NCBI GenBank assembly: GCA_963746735.1
Contig: CAVVCO010000015.1
Location: 62,001-126,000, forward strand
Direction: 5' to 3'
Origin: CAVSWT01 sp963746735
Lineage (GTDB): Bacteria; Bacteroidota; Ignavibacteria; Ignavibacteriales; Ignavibacteriaceae
DNA: 64,000 nucleotides
Shown: positions 63,726-64,000 of the stretch, in pieces
Layout: every line of letters starts with the position of its first letter
Numbering within the stretch: position 1 is the first letter of the stretch
Program-made: the position numbers and the translations under genes
Notes under the pieces: generated by a model
Seen by the model: the letters and a program-made list of their open reading frames with translations, nothing else
The model's database searches: none
What the model was told of the DNA's origin: nothing

Positions 63726-64000
63726 TTAAATTCATCGAAAGCACCCATTTCAAGCCATTCAACTGCATCTTCGTCAACCGGAACTACTTTTCCAAGTTTA
63801 TCAGAAATGTATCCTTTTTTCTTTTTCGCATTTACCTTAGCTGCGATTGGAGAACTTGTCGGCGAAGCATCCGGATGAATTAATAAGTCGAATTCTTCCG
63901 TTTCTAATTTCAATATTGTTCCTGGTTCTTCAAATATCAAAACTCTATCAACAAAAGTATTGTTGTTAAAAATTTCCTTAGCATTCTTTTTAGTAAGCCA
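63695..64000 (-). CDS. Family 9 glycosyltransferase: N-terminal fragment (partial, frameshifted)
   Basis: This open frame enters from the right edge and contains WLTKKNAKEIF, VDRVLIFEE, FDLLIHPDASPTSSPIAAKV and GAFDEFKRR, matching the acceptor half of GT9 glycosyltransferases. It stops at 63695-63697 after a break within 63719-63727 (the A/G-rich string AAAAGAAGAA). One added base there would join it to the C-terminal fragment as DEFKRKNTKTYQQ. The N-terminus (about 50 residues) lies outside the window. Confidence 0.72.
   Translation of the reverse strand, partial: WLTKKNAKEIFNNNTFVDRVLIFEEPGTILKLETEEFDLLIHPDASPTSSPIAAKVNAKKKKGYISDKLGKVVPVDEDAVEWLEMGAFDEFKRRIPKLTNK

Noticed and set aside
1..64000. 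CRISPR array, prophage or insertion sequence
   Set aside because: No regularly spaced repeats, integrase, transposase or phage structural proteins were seen in any frame.

Overview
The window looks like a chromosomal segment of a member of the Ignavibacteria (Bacteroidota/Chlorobi side of the tree). It is AT-rich. It carries type IX secretion (T9SS) genes and three proteins ending in T9SS sorting domains, an alternative complex III with an A2-type haem-copper oxidase, a pair of bacterial microcompartment (BMC) shell proteins, a PG0541-like protein beside an RND pump, and one good match to the Bacteroidota promoter pattern TTTG-N19-TAnnTTTG. This placement is inference from gene content. No rRNA gene is present. 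I saw no insertion sequence, prophage or CRISPR array.

Layout. 1-3569: end of an outer-membrane barrel gene, an HU-like/SPOR membrane protein, and an ExbB-ExbD-TonB energy-transduction set. 3541-5722 (minus): three small membrane proteins (one DUF2085) and an NHL-repeat protein. 5867-6155: tRNA-Gln and tRNA-Glu with a terminator. 6193-7852: a thioredoxin-fold [2Fe-2S] ferredoxin, endonuclease III and an HD-domain protein. 8078-20667: secretion block with the T9SS sortase PorU (frameshifted), PorV, an M6-like protein that has lost its zinc site, a metalloprotease/propeller/barrel protein and a DUF5683-like protein. 21003-27645: TetR regulator, TolC, adaptor, RND pump and PG0541-like protein, closed by a terminator. 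27677-34674: housekeeping genes (der, a broken CoA-disulfide-reductase-like gene, upp, a TPR protein, rel/spoT, ruvX). 34714-35855: a two-gene BMC operon with its own promoter and terminator. 35877-41981: YbbR-like protein, tmk, S41 protease, glcD-like and glcF-like genes. 41982-57267: a respiratory operon with a structured leader, actA, a small Tat-like protein, actB, actC, an actD-actE fusion, actF, a broken cytochrome c gene, sco, cox I-III-IV-II, ctaB and a membrane-anchored cytochrome c. 57405-64000: a T9SS cargo protein, an alpha-glucan phosphorylase and a broken, window-truncated family 9 glycosyltransferase.

How it works together. The Act complex should oxidise quinol and pass electrons through c-type cytochromes to the oxidase. 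SCO would supply copper and CtaB would start haem A synthesis. ExbB/ExbD/TonB would energise outer-membrane transport. PorU/PorV would process and anchor T9SS cargo, including two proteins encoded here.

Main points for a second look: (1) four genes are interrupted by small indels (six in total, three within about 100 bp of one cytochrome gene), while everything around them is intact, which suggests sequence error more than decay; (2) the orphan BMC pair, whose second member has an altered pore and a long tail ending in a Rho-N/SAP-like segment; (3) the zinc-less M6 homologue beside porV; (4) the structured leader of the respiratory operon.
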